A stretch of DNA of 58,796 bases from an uncultured Collinsella sp. Lineage in GTDB: Bacteria > Actinomycetota > Coriobacteriia > Coriobacteriales > Coriobacteriaceae. This document shows, in pieces, positions 1 to 7,804 of this stretch (the stretch's first letter is position 1; the number at the start of each line of letters is the position of its first letter). The notes under the pieces were generated by a model that worked only from the letters and a program-made list of their open reading frames with translations, did not search any database and was not told the DNA's origin. The stretch covers positions 1-58,796 of the forward strand of contig URGG01000002.1 in the NCBI GenBank assembly GCA_900547345.1, written 5' to 3'. A program made the position numbers and the translations under genes.

Positions 1-2648
1 TCGGGCCTCTCTTTGGCGGCCGTCATGCGGGCCACGGCGCAGATGCGGTCGTTGTCGTCGACGGTCATCATCTTGACGCCCTGGGTGGCGCGGCCGGTCT
101 GGCTGATCTCGTCGGTCTTGACGCGAATGACCGTCGCGCCCTCCGTCACGATGAACAGCTCGTGCTGCGGGCCCACCGTCTTCATGGCCGCGAGGTTACC
201 CTTACGTTCGGTCATTTGAATGGTGTAGACGCCCTGGCCGCCGCGATTCTGCTCCGGGTAGTCCGCGACCGGCGTGCGCTTGCCGTAGCCGCGCTCGGTG
301 ATGACGAATAGATCGCCGTTGCCGTTAGTGACTTCCATGCCCAGAACGCTCACGCCGTCCTTCAGACCGATACCGCGAACGCCGCTGGTATCGCGGCCGG
401 TGGCGCGCACCTGCTCCTCGGAGAACATGATCGCCTTGCCCGCGGTGGTGGCCAGGATAATCTTGTCGCCGTCGCGCACGCGGCGCACGTTCAGCAGCGC
501 GTCGTCGTCACGCAGGTTGATAGCGATCAGGCCGTCGCGACGGCTGCGGTCATATGCGCTCATCACGGTCTTTTTGACCATGCCGCTCTTGGTGGCAAAC
601 ATCAGGTACTCGTCGGCCGGGAACTCGCGGCAGCTGATGACGCTCGCGATCTTCTCGCCTTCCTCGAAGGGCAGCAGGTTGACGATCGCGGTACCGCGCG
701 CCTGGCGCGTACCCACCGGCAGCTCGTGCACCTTCAGGCGATAGACCTTGCCCTTGCTCGAGAAGAACAGCACGTACTCGTGCGTGGACGCGATGAACAT
801 CTCATCGATAACGTCGTCCTCTTTGAGGTTGACGCCCGACACGCCCTTGCCACCGCGCTTCTGGGCACGGTAGGCAGCCACTGGGATACGCTTAACGTAG
901 CCGGTGTGGGTGATGGTCACGACCATATCCTCGTCGGCGATGAGGTCCTCGACATCCAGGTCCTTCTCAACCTGGCTGATTTCGGTACGGCGCTTGTCGC
1001 CAAACTTCTTGGAGATCTCGCGCATCTCTTCCTTGATGACGCCCAGAATCTTCTCCTCGTGCGCCAGCAGGTCCTCGTAGTAGGCGATGGCGCGGCGCAG
1101 GCCGTCCAACTCTTCTTGGATCTTGTCGCGCTCCAGGCCGGTCAGGCGGCGCAGCTTCATCTCGAGGATGGCCGTGGTCTGCTCGGGCGTAAAGCCAAAG
1201 CGTTCGATCAGTCGGCTGCTGGCCTCGGAGTCGGTCTGCGAGGAGCGGATGATGCTGATGACCTCGTCGATATGGTCAAGGGCCATCAGGTAGCCCTCGA
1301 GGATATGCGCGCGGGCCTGGGCCTTCTTAAGGTCGAAGCGGGTGCGGCGGGTGACGACGTCGACCTGGTGGTCGATGTAGTGCTGCAGCATCTCACGCAG
1401 GCTCAGGCATTTGGGAACGCCGTTGACGAGTGCCAAGTTGTTGGCGCCAAAGGTCGTCTGCAGCGAGGTGTACTTATACAGATTGTTGAGCACGACCTGC
1501 GGAATGACGCCCTTCTTGAGCTCGATGACCAGACGGATGCCCTTCTGGTTGGACTCATCGCGCATATCCGAGATGCCCTCGATGCGCTTGTCGTTGACGA
1601 GCTGGGCGATCTTCTCCTGCAGGGTGCCCTTGTTGACCATGTAGGGAATCTCGGTAAAGACCAAGCGGCTGCGGCCGGGCTTGGTGGACTCCACGTGCGC
1701 CTTGGCACGCACGGTAATGGAGCCGCGACCGGTCTCGTAGCTCTGCTTAATGCCGGCGCTGCCCATGATGATGGCACCGGTGGGGAAGTCCGGACCGGGC
1801 ATGATCTGCATGAGCTCGTCGACGGTGGCGTCGGGGTTGTCGATCAGGTAGCAGGTGGCCTCGATCGCCTCGGTGAGGTTATGCGGGGCGATGTTGGTGG
1901 CCATGCCGACGGCGATGCCTTGGCTGCCGTTAACCAGCAGGTTGGGGAAGCGCGCAGGCAGCGCCACGGGCTCGGCGAGCGATTCGTCGTAGTTGGGCTG
2001 CCAGTCGACGGTATCCTTCTGCAGGTCGCGCAGCAGTTCCATGGCGGGCTTTGCCAGGCGGCTCTCGGTGTAACGCATGGCCGCCGCGCCGTCGCCGTCG
2101 ATGTTACCGAAGTTGCCGTGACCATCGATGAGCGGCGTGCGCATGGAGAACCACTGCGCCAGGCGAACCATGGCCTCGTAGACCGCGGAGTCACCGTGCG
2201 GATGGTACTTACCGATAACTTCGCCGACCGTCCAGGCCGACTTCTTATGTGGGCGGTTGGGGTAGATGCCGCTCTCGTTCATCGCGTACAGGATGCGGCG
2301 GTGCACCGGCTTTAAGCCGTCGCGCACGTCCGGCAGGGCGCGCGCCGTGATGACCGACATCGAATACTCGATGAACGACTGCTTCATCTCGCGACCGAAC
2401 TCCGAAATCTGGAGCTGGCCGCCGTTGATATCTTCGCCGGCCGAGGCGCCGCGATCGACTTCGCCAAAGCTCTCCTCGAGCTCGGCGTCGTCGTCTTCTT
2501 CCTCATCATCATCGGCATCGGGGTTATAGGCGTCCGGGTCGCCGTCCTCGCCCTGCTCAGCACGGGCAAGCAGGCGCTTCAAATCATCGGGCATACCGGC
2601 ATCGCCGGCCTCGTCCATACCCTCGTTATTGTTGATATCGTCTGCCAC
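1..2648 (-). CDS. gyrA: DNA gyrase subunit A, 3' end outside window
   Basis: Breakage-reunion subunit of gyrase, which introduces negative supercoils ahead of forks. About 882 codons are visible; the C-terminus runs off the left edge. The start is a GTG behind AGGAGGT, 11 bp after the gyrB stop. The family core begins near residue 87 (GREMKQSF), followed by the RALPDVRDGLKPVHRR block, the quinolone-region motif HPHGDSAVYE (Ser and Glu, the usual susceptible-type residues) and the active-site tyrosine in AAMRYTE. Beta-propeller repeats follow, including a QKRGGKG motif typical of the GyrA box. Odd: about 70 extra N-terminal residues rich in Asp and Glu precede the normal start of homology. It is co-directional with gyrB and away from the origin. 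Confidence 0.97.
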   Translation of the reverse strand, partial: MADDINNNEGMDEAGDAGMPDDLKRLLARAEQGEDGDPDAYNPDADDDEEEDDDAELEESFGEVDRGASAGEDINGGQLQISEFGREMKQSFIEYSMSVITARALPDVRDGLKPVHRRILYAMNESGIYPNRPHKKSAWTVGEVIGKYHPHGDSAVYEAMVRLAQWFSMRTPLIDGHGNFGNIDGDGAAAMRYTESRLAKPAMELLRDLQKDTVDWQPNYDESLAEPVALPARFPNLLVNGSQGIAVGMATNIAPHNLTEAIEATCYLIDNPDATVDELMQIMPGPDFPTGAIIMGSAGIKQSYETGRGSITVRAKAHVESTKPGRSRLVFTEIPYMVNKGTLQEKIAQLVNDKRIEGISDMRDESNQKGIRLVIELKKGVIPQVVLNNLYKYTSLQTTFGANNLALVNGVPKCLSLREMLQHYIDHQVDVVTRRTRFDLKKAQARAHILEGYLMALDHIDEVISIIRSSQTDSEASSRLIERFGFTPEQTTAILEMKLRRLTGLERDKIQEELDGLRRAIAYYEDLLAHEEKILGVIKEEMREISKKFGDKRRTEISQVEKDLDVEDLIADEDMVVTITHTGYVKRIPVAAYRAQKRGGKGVSGVNLKEDDVIDEMFIASTHEYVLFFSSKGKVYRLKVHELPVGTRQARGTAIVNLLPFEEGEKIASVISCREFPADEYLMFATKSGMVKKTVMSAYDRSRRDGLIAINLRDDDALLNVRRVRDGDKIILATTAGKAIMFSEEQVRATGRDTSGVRGIGLKDGVSVLGMEVTNGNGDLFVITERGYGKRTPVADYPEQNRGGQGVYTIQMTERKGNLAAMKTVGPQHELFIVTEGATVIRVKTDEISQTGRATQGVKMMTVDDNDRICAVARMTAAKERP

Positions 2649-2659
2649 GTTACCTCCTC

Positions 2660-4690
2660 TTAAGCGTCAAGGAAACGCGCGTCATGCGCATGTTTTTCAA
2701 TGTACTCGCGGCGATAGCCGACCTCGGAACCCATGAGCTCTCGCACGGCGCGGTCCGCCACCACGGCGTCCTCGATCGACACGCGCTGCAGGATGCGGGT
2801 CTTGGGGTCCATCGTCGTCGAGGCAAGCTGCTTGGGGTCCATCTCGCCCAGGCCCTTGTAGCGCTGGACGGTATAGCCCTTGCGCTTTTTGGTGATCTTG
2901 CCGTCCTTGGCCTTGCCGTCCTCGTCGTTATCGTCGGGGTTCAGGCCCAGGCTCTGGATGGTGTCGCGCAGGATCTCGTCTTCGGGCTGGCGGCCGTTGG
3001 GATACACGTAGTGGATCTTGTTGCGCACCTTAATGCCAAAGATGGGCGGGCAGGCAACATAGACGTAGCCGGCATCGATCAGCGGACGCATGTACTTGTA
3101 GAAGAATGTCAGCAGCAGGATGCGGATATGCGCACCGTCGACGTCTGCATCGGTCATGATGATGATCTTGTGGTAGCGCGCCTTGGTGATATCGAAGTCG
3201 CCGCCGTCGCCGGCGCTCGTCGTGACGCCACAGCCGATCGCGGTAATCAGCGACTGGATGGTGTCACTCGAGAACGCGCGATGGTCACCAACGCGTTCGA
3301 CGTTCAAAATCTTGCCGCGCAGGGGCAGAATCGCCTGGATGTCTCGGCGACGGCCGTCCTTGGCCGAACCGCCTGCCGAGTCGCCCTCTACGATGAAGAG
3401 CTCGGTCAGCTCGGCATCGCGCACCGAGCAGTCGGCGAGCTTACCGGGCAGGGACGCCGTCTCGAGCAGGCTCTTGCGACGCGTCGCCTCGCGCGCCTTG
3501 CGGGCGGCGTTGCGGGCCTTGCAGGCTTGCTGGGCCTTCTTGACGATCTCGCGGGCGGGCTTAGGATGCTCCTCGAGGTAGTCGGCGAGACCGTCGGTCA
3601 CGATCTTGAGCGTCAGCGCGCGCATATAGGAGCTGCCGAGCTTTGCCTTGGTCTGGCCCTCAAACTGCGGGTCGGGCAGCTTGACCGAGATAACGGCCGA
3701 AAGGCCCTCGCGCACATCGTCGCCGGTCAGGTTGGCGTCTTTTTCCTTGAGCAGGTTCTGCTTGCGCGCGTAATCGTTGATCACGCGGGTGAGCGCGGTG
3801 CGGAAGCCCTCAAGATGCATGCCGCCCTCGGGGGTGTAGATGTCGTTGGCAAACGACATGACGTTCTCGCCGTAACCGCTATTCCACTGCAGGGAAACCT
3901 CGACCTCGCCCATCTTGGTCACAGGCGCGTCCGGATCCGATTTGCCCTCGATGTAGATAGGCTCCTTAAAGGCCTCGGGGACGTCCTTGCCCTCGTTAAG
4001 GAACTTGACGAAGTCGATGATGCCGCCCTCGTAGCAAAACTCCTCCACATGGGGAGTCGCCTCGCGCTCGTCGGTCAGCACGATTTTGAGGTTCTTATTG
4101 AGGAACGCCGTCTCCTGCAGACGGTTGTGCAGCGTATCGAAATCATAGATGCAGGTCTCGAAGATCTCGTCGTCGGGCCAGAAGGTGACGGTGGTGCCCG
4201 TCGAATCCGAGGTGCCCACGACCTCCATCTTCTTGACGGTCTTGCCGCGCGAGAACTCCATCTCGTAGGTGTTGCCATCGCGACGAACCTGAACGACCAC
4301 GCGCTTGGACAGTGCGTTGACGACGGAGATGCCCACGCCGTGCAGGCCGCCCGAGACCTTATAGGCCGAGTTATCGAACTTACCGCCGGCGTGCAAGATC
4401 GTCATGACGACCTCGAGCGTCGGGATCTTTTTAACAGGGTGCTCGTCGACGGGGATGCCGCGCCCGTTGTCGACGACCGTGATGGAGTTGTCGGCGTGGA
4501 CCGTCACCTGGATCTCGGTGCAGAAACCGGCCATGGCCTCGTCGACGGAGTTGTCAACGATCTCCCACACCAGGTGATGCAGACCGCTGGCGCTCGTCGA
4601 GCCGATATACATGCCCGGGCGCTTACGAACGGCCTCGAGACCTTCGAGAATCTTAATCTCGCCGCCATCGTAATCGTTTTCGTTTGCCAC
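2660..4690 (-). CDS. gyrB: DNA gyrase subunit B
   Basis: ATPase subunit of gyrase, 676 aa. The N-terminal GHKL ATPase has the N-box EIVDNSVDEA and DNGRGIPV. The TOPRIM domain has EGDSAGG and QAILPLRGKILNVE, then metal-binding DADVDGAHI, and the C-terminal tail has YKGLGEM. I chose the GTG at 4688-4690 because GAAGGAGG lies just upstream; an in-frame TTG 18 bp earlier would place the Shine-Dalgarno inside the coding region. It is followed after 11 bp by gyrA, probably one transcript. A terminator separates it from the dciA-like gene, so gyrBA likely has its own promoter between 4691 and 4740. Confidence 0.98.
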   Translation of the reverse strand: MANENDYDGGEIKILEGLEAVRKRPGMYIGSTSASGLHHLVWEIVDNSVDEAMAGFCTEIQVTVHADNSITVVDNGRGIPVDEHPVKKIPTLEVVMTILHAGGKFDNSAYKVSGGLHGVGISVVNALSKRVVVQVRRDGNTYEMEFSRGKTVKKMEVVGTSDSTGTTVTFWPDDEIFETCIYDFDTLHNRLQETAFLNKNLKIVLTDEREATPHVEEFCYEGGIIDFVKFLNEGKDVPEAFKEPIYIEGKSDPDAPVTKMGEVEVSLQWNSGYGENVMSFANDIYTPEGGMHLEGFRTALTRVINDYARKQNLLKEKDANLTGDDVREGLSAVISVKLPDPQFEGQTKAKLGSSYMRALTLKIVTDGLADYLEEHPKPAREIVKKAQQACKARNAARKAREATRRKSLLETASLPGKLADCSVRDAELTELFIVEGDSAGGSAKDGRRRDIQAILPLRGKILNVERVGDHRAFSSDTIQSLITAIGCGVTTSAGDGGDFDITKARYHKIIIMTDADVDGAHIRILLLTFFYKYMRPLIDAGYVYVACPPIFGIKVRNKIHYVYPNGRQPEDEILRDTIQSLGLNPDDNDEDGKAKDGKITKKRKGYTVQRYKGLGEMDPKQLASTTMDPKTRILQRVSIEDAVVADRAVRELMGSEVGYRREYIEKHAHDARFLDA

Positions 4691-4739
4691 ACGTCCTCCT
4701 TCAGTCAAGAAAATGTGTACAGCCTTACTAGTTTATCGT

Positions 4740-4769
4740 AAAAAAATACCCTCGGGAACGAGGGTATTT
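4740..4769 (-). terminator. Rho-independent terminator after dciA-like gene
   Basis: An 11-bp perfect stem (4744-4754 with 4759-4769) around a 4-nt loop, followed on the minus strand by seven Ts. It ends the dnaA-to-dciA transcript upstream of gyrB. Confidence 0.88.
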
Positions 4770-4795
4770 GGCTCTACAAGGCCACCAGATGCGAT

Positions 4796-5359
4796 TTAAG
4801 GCTCTTTTTTGCTTTGCACGCCCTTGGCCCACTCGGCGCTGGCTCTCATGGCATTCTCGAGGGCCTCGCGCAGTTTTTGGTCTTCGATGGGCGCCACTTG
4901 GCGCTCGATCTCGGTGCGCTCGGCCTCACTTAGGTCGGCGTGCGGGGCCGACGGGCGCTCGGTCGTCGCCGGGCGCAGGCGCTGCTTGGCGGCGGGCGGC
5001 GTGTGACCGGGCGCGGTGGTTTTGAACACCAGTCCGTCCACATGCGCACCGGCGCGCTCCATGCGCGCGCGGATGATCTCGCGCAGCAGCGTCATTTCCT
5101 GCGTCCACGAGGGCGAGTCGAGATACACCAACAGCTCGTTGGACTCGGGCAGATAGCGCAGACCCGTCACATGGCGCCCTTCGCGCGTTCCCGCGCACAC
5201 CGTGTTCCAGGCGCGATAGATTGCGCGCGATTGCTCGGCGGCCTCCATTTGGGCACGGCGCTCCGGTGTCGCCGCGGCCAAAATGCGCTGGCGTTCGGCA
5301 TCTAGAAAGCCGCCGAAAGCAACCGTGCCGTTCTCGCGCTCATAATTAGCACGCCTCAC
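4796..5359 (-). CDS. DciA-like (DUF721) protein
   Basis: 187-aa protein. The segment AIYRAWNTVCAG...HVTGLRYLPESNELLVYLDSPSWTQEMTLLR matches the DUF721/DciA fold, whose members load or assist the replicative helicase in bacteria lacking DnaC. The C-terminal half is charged and probably flexible. The GTG start overlaps the end of recF by 14 bp, and AAGGTGG lies about 10 bp upstream, so translation is likely coupled to recF. The position recF-DUF721-gyrB is the classical actinobacterial order, which supports the call more than any single motif. Confidence 0.8.
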   Translation of the reverse strand: MRRANYERENGTVAFGGFLDAERQRILAAATPERRAQMEAAEQSRAIYRAWNTVCAGTREGRHVTGLRYLPESNELLVYLDSPSWTQEMTLLREIIRARMERAGAHVDGLVFKTTAPGHTPPAAKQRLRPATTERPSAPHADLSEAERTEIERQVAPIEDQKLREALENAMRASAEWAKGVQSKKEP

Positions 5360-6452
5360 CCATGCTCACCACCTTGGCTCGATCAAGCAGGTCATCGGTA
5401 AAGTACCCCAGATTGGTGGTGGTTATGACCGTCTGGATATCATCGCCGATCAACTGCAGAAAAGCGTCTCGGCGCCCGGCGTCGAGCTCGCTCATCACGT
5501 CATCCAAAAGCAGCAGTGGGGCGGTGCCCAGGACATCGCGAGCCACGGCCACCTCCGCCACCTTCCAGGACAGCACCAACGTTCGCTGCTGTCCTTGGCT
5601 GGCAAACGAACGGGCGGAGCGACCCGCCACGGTAAACTCGATCTCGTCGCGATGCGGCCCCACGAGCGTCACGCCGCGGCGCATCTCCTCGTCGGCGCGC
5701 TCGTCGAGCGCTGCCAACATGCGCTCGTACGCCCAGCCCTTCAGCTCTTCTCGGTCCTCGGTCTGGGGCAGATCTCCCAGTGTGGACACGTAGGACACGT
5801 CCGCGGGCTCGCCGGACGCCACTTGCCCGTAAGCATCGCGCACATGGCCCGCCAGTCGGTCGACCAAGGCCAAACGATGTACGAGCAGGGCCGAGCCCGC
5901 ACGGGCAAGCGATTCGTTCCAGGCGCCGAGCATCTCGCGGCAGCACCAGCTCTCCTTGAGTAGGGCATTGCGCTGCGTCACGCAGCGGCCATAGGTGCTC
6001 GCAAGATCGGCATAGCGTGCGCTCAGTTGCATGCCAAAGTCATCGAGGGCGGCGCGGCGCACACTGGCGCCTCGCTTAACCATGTCCAGATGGTCGGGGC
6101 AAAACAGCACGCTCGGCAGAGCCCCGCGCACACCGGCGGCAGAGCACCTCTTGCCGTTGCGGCTAAACGAGCGCTTACCGTCCTCCACGCTCAATCCCAT
6201 ATCAAGCACGCGGCCGTCGCCCTCGAGCCTCAGCTCGACCTTGCACGAGCCCACGCCGTCATGCACGAGCTCGGCAGCGGTCGGATGCCTAAACGAGGTG
6301 CCGCTCGTCAGCAGTTGCAGCGCCTCTATGAGGTTGGTCTTCCCCGCCGCGTTGGGTCCCGCGAGCACCGTCACGCCCTCGTCCAGGGCAAGGCGATAAC
6401 TATCGAAGCTGCGGTAGTGCGCGACGGAAAGATCGCGGGCGAACATGGTCAT
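5346..6452 (-). CDS. recF: DNA replication and repair protein RecF
   Basis: SMC-like ATPase that helps load RecA at gapped DNA, 368 aa, normal length. Walker A GPNAAGKT is at residues 32-39, the ABC-type signature region GQQRTLVLSW lies near residue 300, and Walker B is PLLLLDDVMSELD. A longer reading frame upstream runs into dnaN and is basic and nonsensical, so the start is set at the ATG in MTMFARDL, 10 bp after the dnaN stop; the second ATG two codons later is equally possible. No strong Shine-Dalgarno is seen, consistent with coupling to dnaN. It overlaps the dciA-like gene. Confidence 0.96.
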   Translation of the reverse strand: MTMFARDLSVAHYRSFDSYRLALDEGVTVLAGPNAAGKTNLIEALQLLTSGTSFRHPTAAELVHDGVGSCKVELRLEGDGRVLDMGLSVEDGKRSFSRNGKRCSAAGVRGALPSVLFCPDHLDMVKRGASVRRAALDDFGMQLSARYADLASTYGRCVTQRNALLKESWCCREMLGAWNESLARAGSALLVHRLALVDRLAGHVRDAYGQVASGEPADVSYVSTLGDLPQTEDREELKGWAYERMLAALDERADEEMRRGVTLVGPHRDEIEFTVAGRSARSFASQGQQRTLVLSWKVAEVAVARDVLGTAPLLLLDDVMSELDAGRRDAFLQLIGDDIQTVITTTNLGYFTDDLLDRAKVVSMGEAC

Positions 6453-6462
6453 AGGGCGGTTG

Positions 6463-7566
6463 CTAGATGCGGACCGGCATAACCAGGTACAGGTAGTTGA
6501 TCTTGTCGTAGGACTTGAAGATGCCCGCCTGCGAGTAGCTCTTGAGCTCCAGCGTGATCTCCTTCTCCTTGGACAGGGCATTGAGGCAGCCGAAGATGTA
6601 GTGGTAGTTGAAGGCGATGGTACCCGACTCGCCCTCGGCCTCGACATCGATCGTCTCCTGCGCAAGGTCCTGGTCATTGGAAATGGAGGACAGGCCCATC
6701 TGCCCGTTCTCGACATCGATCTCGAACTTGACGGCGGGGTTGGCGCTCGCGATAACGGCCACGCGCTTGAGGGCGGCGTTAAAGGCGGCGACGTCGATCT
6801 TGACGCTCGTCACGCACGAATCGGGGATGAGCTGCTTGTAGTTGGGGTACACGCCCTCGATGCGGCGCGACACGTAGGTGGTGTTGCCGGCCTCAAAGAC
6901 GACCTGGGTGTCGGTAGCCCCGATCATGATGGTCGCCTGGCTGGCCATGATGTTCAGTGCGTCGTTAAAGGCGTCAGCCGGAACGTTGAGCTCAAAGGAG
7001 CCCTCGAGGGTCGAGGTCTCGACCTGCGTATCGCACACGGCCAAGCGGAAGGAGTCGGTCGCCACCAGGCGCACGGTGTTGTTCTCGACCTTCATGTGCA
7101 CGCCGCCCAGGATGGGGCGAGCCTTGTCGGTCGAGGTGACGCGCCACACGCGGCCGACCATCTCGGACAAGATATCGGTCGGCAGCTCCACGGCACTCTC
7201 GATGGCATAGGCCGGAAACTCAGGGAAGTCATTGGCATCGAGCGTGTTCAGGCGGAACGAGCTCTTCTCGCAACTGATCAGCACCTGGCGCTCGGACAGC
7301 TCAAAGGTGACCGGGGCATCGGGGAGAGTCTTGGTGATATTGGAGAGCATCTTACAGGGGATAACCATCTCGCCCTCTTCTTCGACATGCGCCGCGATGC
7401 GATGACGGATCGAGATGGTGTAGTTAGAGGTCTGGAATTCCAAGATGCCGTCTTGCGCCTTGACGAGCGCGCCCGACAGGATGGGAAGGGTGGATGCCGA
7501 AGCGACACCCTTCATAACGACGCCGATGGCTTGTGTAAGCGAGCTCTGGCTGACGGTGAACTTCAT
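6463..7566 (-). CDS. dnaN: DNA polymerase III beta subunit (sliding clamp)
   Basis: Ring-shaped processivity factor for replication, 367 aa, the normal length with three clamp domains. It begins MKFTVSQSSLTQAI and ends in MPVRI, the typical clamp C-terminus (MPxRx). The ATG follows AGAAAGG. It lies 238 bp downstream of dnaA, a gap large enough for its own promoter, and leads into recF 10 bp later. Confidence 0.98.
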   Translation of the reverse strand: MKFTVSQSSLTQAIGVVMKGVASASTLPILSGALVKAQDGILEFQTSNYTISIRHRIAAHVEEEGEMVIPCKMLSNITKTLPDAPVTFELSERQVLISCEKSSFRLNTLDANDFPEFPAYAIESAVELPTDILSEMVGRVWRVTSTDKARPILGGVHMKVENNTVRLVATDSFRLAVCDTQVETSTLEGSFELNVPADAFNDALNIMASQATIMIGATDTQVVFEAGNTTYVSRRIEGVYPNYKQLIPDSCVTSVKIDVAAFNAALKRVAVIASANPAVKFEIDVENGQMGLSSISNDQDLAQETIDVEAEGESGTIAFNYHYIFGCLNALSKEKEITLELKSYSQAGIFKSYDKINYLYLVMPVRI

Positions 7567-7804
7567 CTTTTAATACCTTTCTATAGATATAAATATCTTA
7601 ATAATAGTAATAGCACTGACGAAACTGTTGATTACTCCCAAAGACGCAGGTCAGACCCAGAAGGAGAATCGACAGCAACCTGTGTGCAACAGGGGTGGTT
7701 TTCCACGTTCAAAACCTGCGCAAAACTTTTCATCACCGCGGGTTGGGTTTTAGACACCTTATGCCCGTGGTTTCGACAAGTTTTCAACAGGTGTCTCTAT
7801 TTCC
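7567..7804 (-). promoter_or_regulatory. dnaA-dnaN intergenic region with DnaA-box-like motifs
   Basis: 238 bp with no gene. It holds TTTTCAACA (7781-7789), TTTCGACAA just before it, and TTTTCCACG (7699-7707), resembling the motifs at the putative origin. An inverted heptamer AGACACC/GGTGTCT (7753-7759, 7790-7796) encloses one of them. It probably contains the dnaN promoter and may be a second DnaA-binding cluster; this is inference. Confidence 0.45.

Noticed and set aside
726..2315. 529-codon open frame opposite gyrA
   Set aside because: Fully antisense to conserved GyrA coding sequence; composition shadow.
2684..4741. 685-codon open frame opposite gyrB
   Set aside because: Antisense shadow of a certain gene in high-GC DNA; no ribosome site, and no protein motif beyond mirrored composition.
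7753..7796. Terminator between dnaA and dnaN
   Set aside because: The inverted heptamers are 30 bp apart with no T run; more likely part of a DnaA-binding region.
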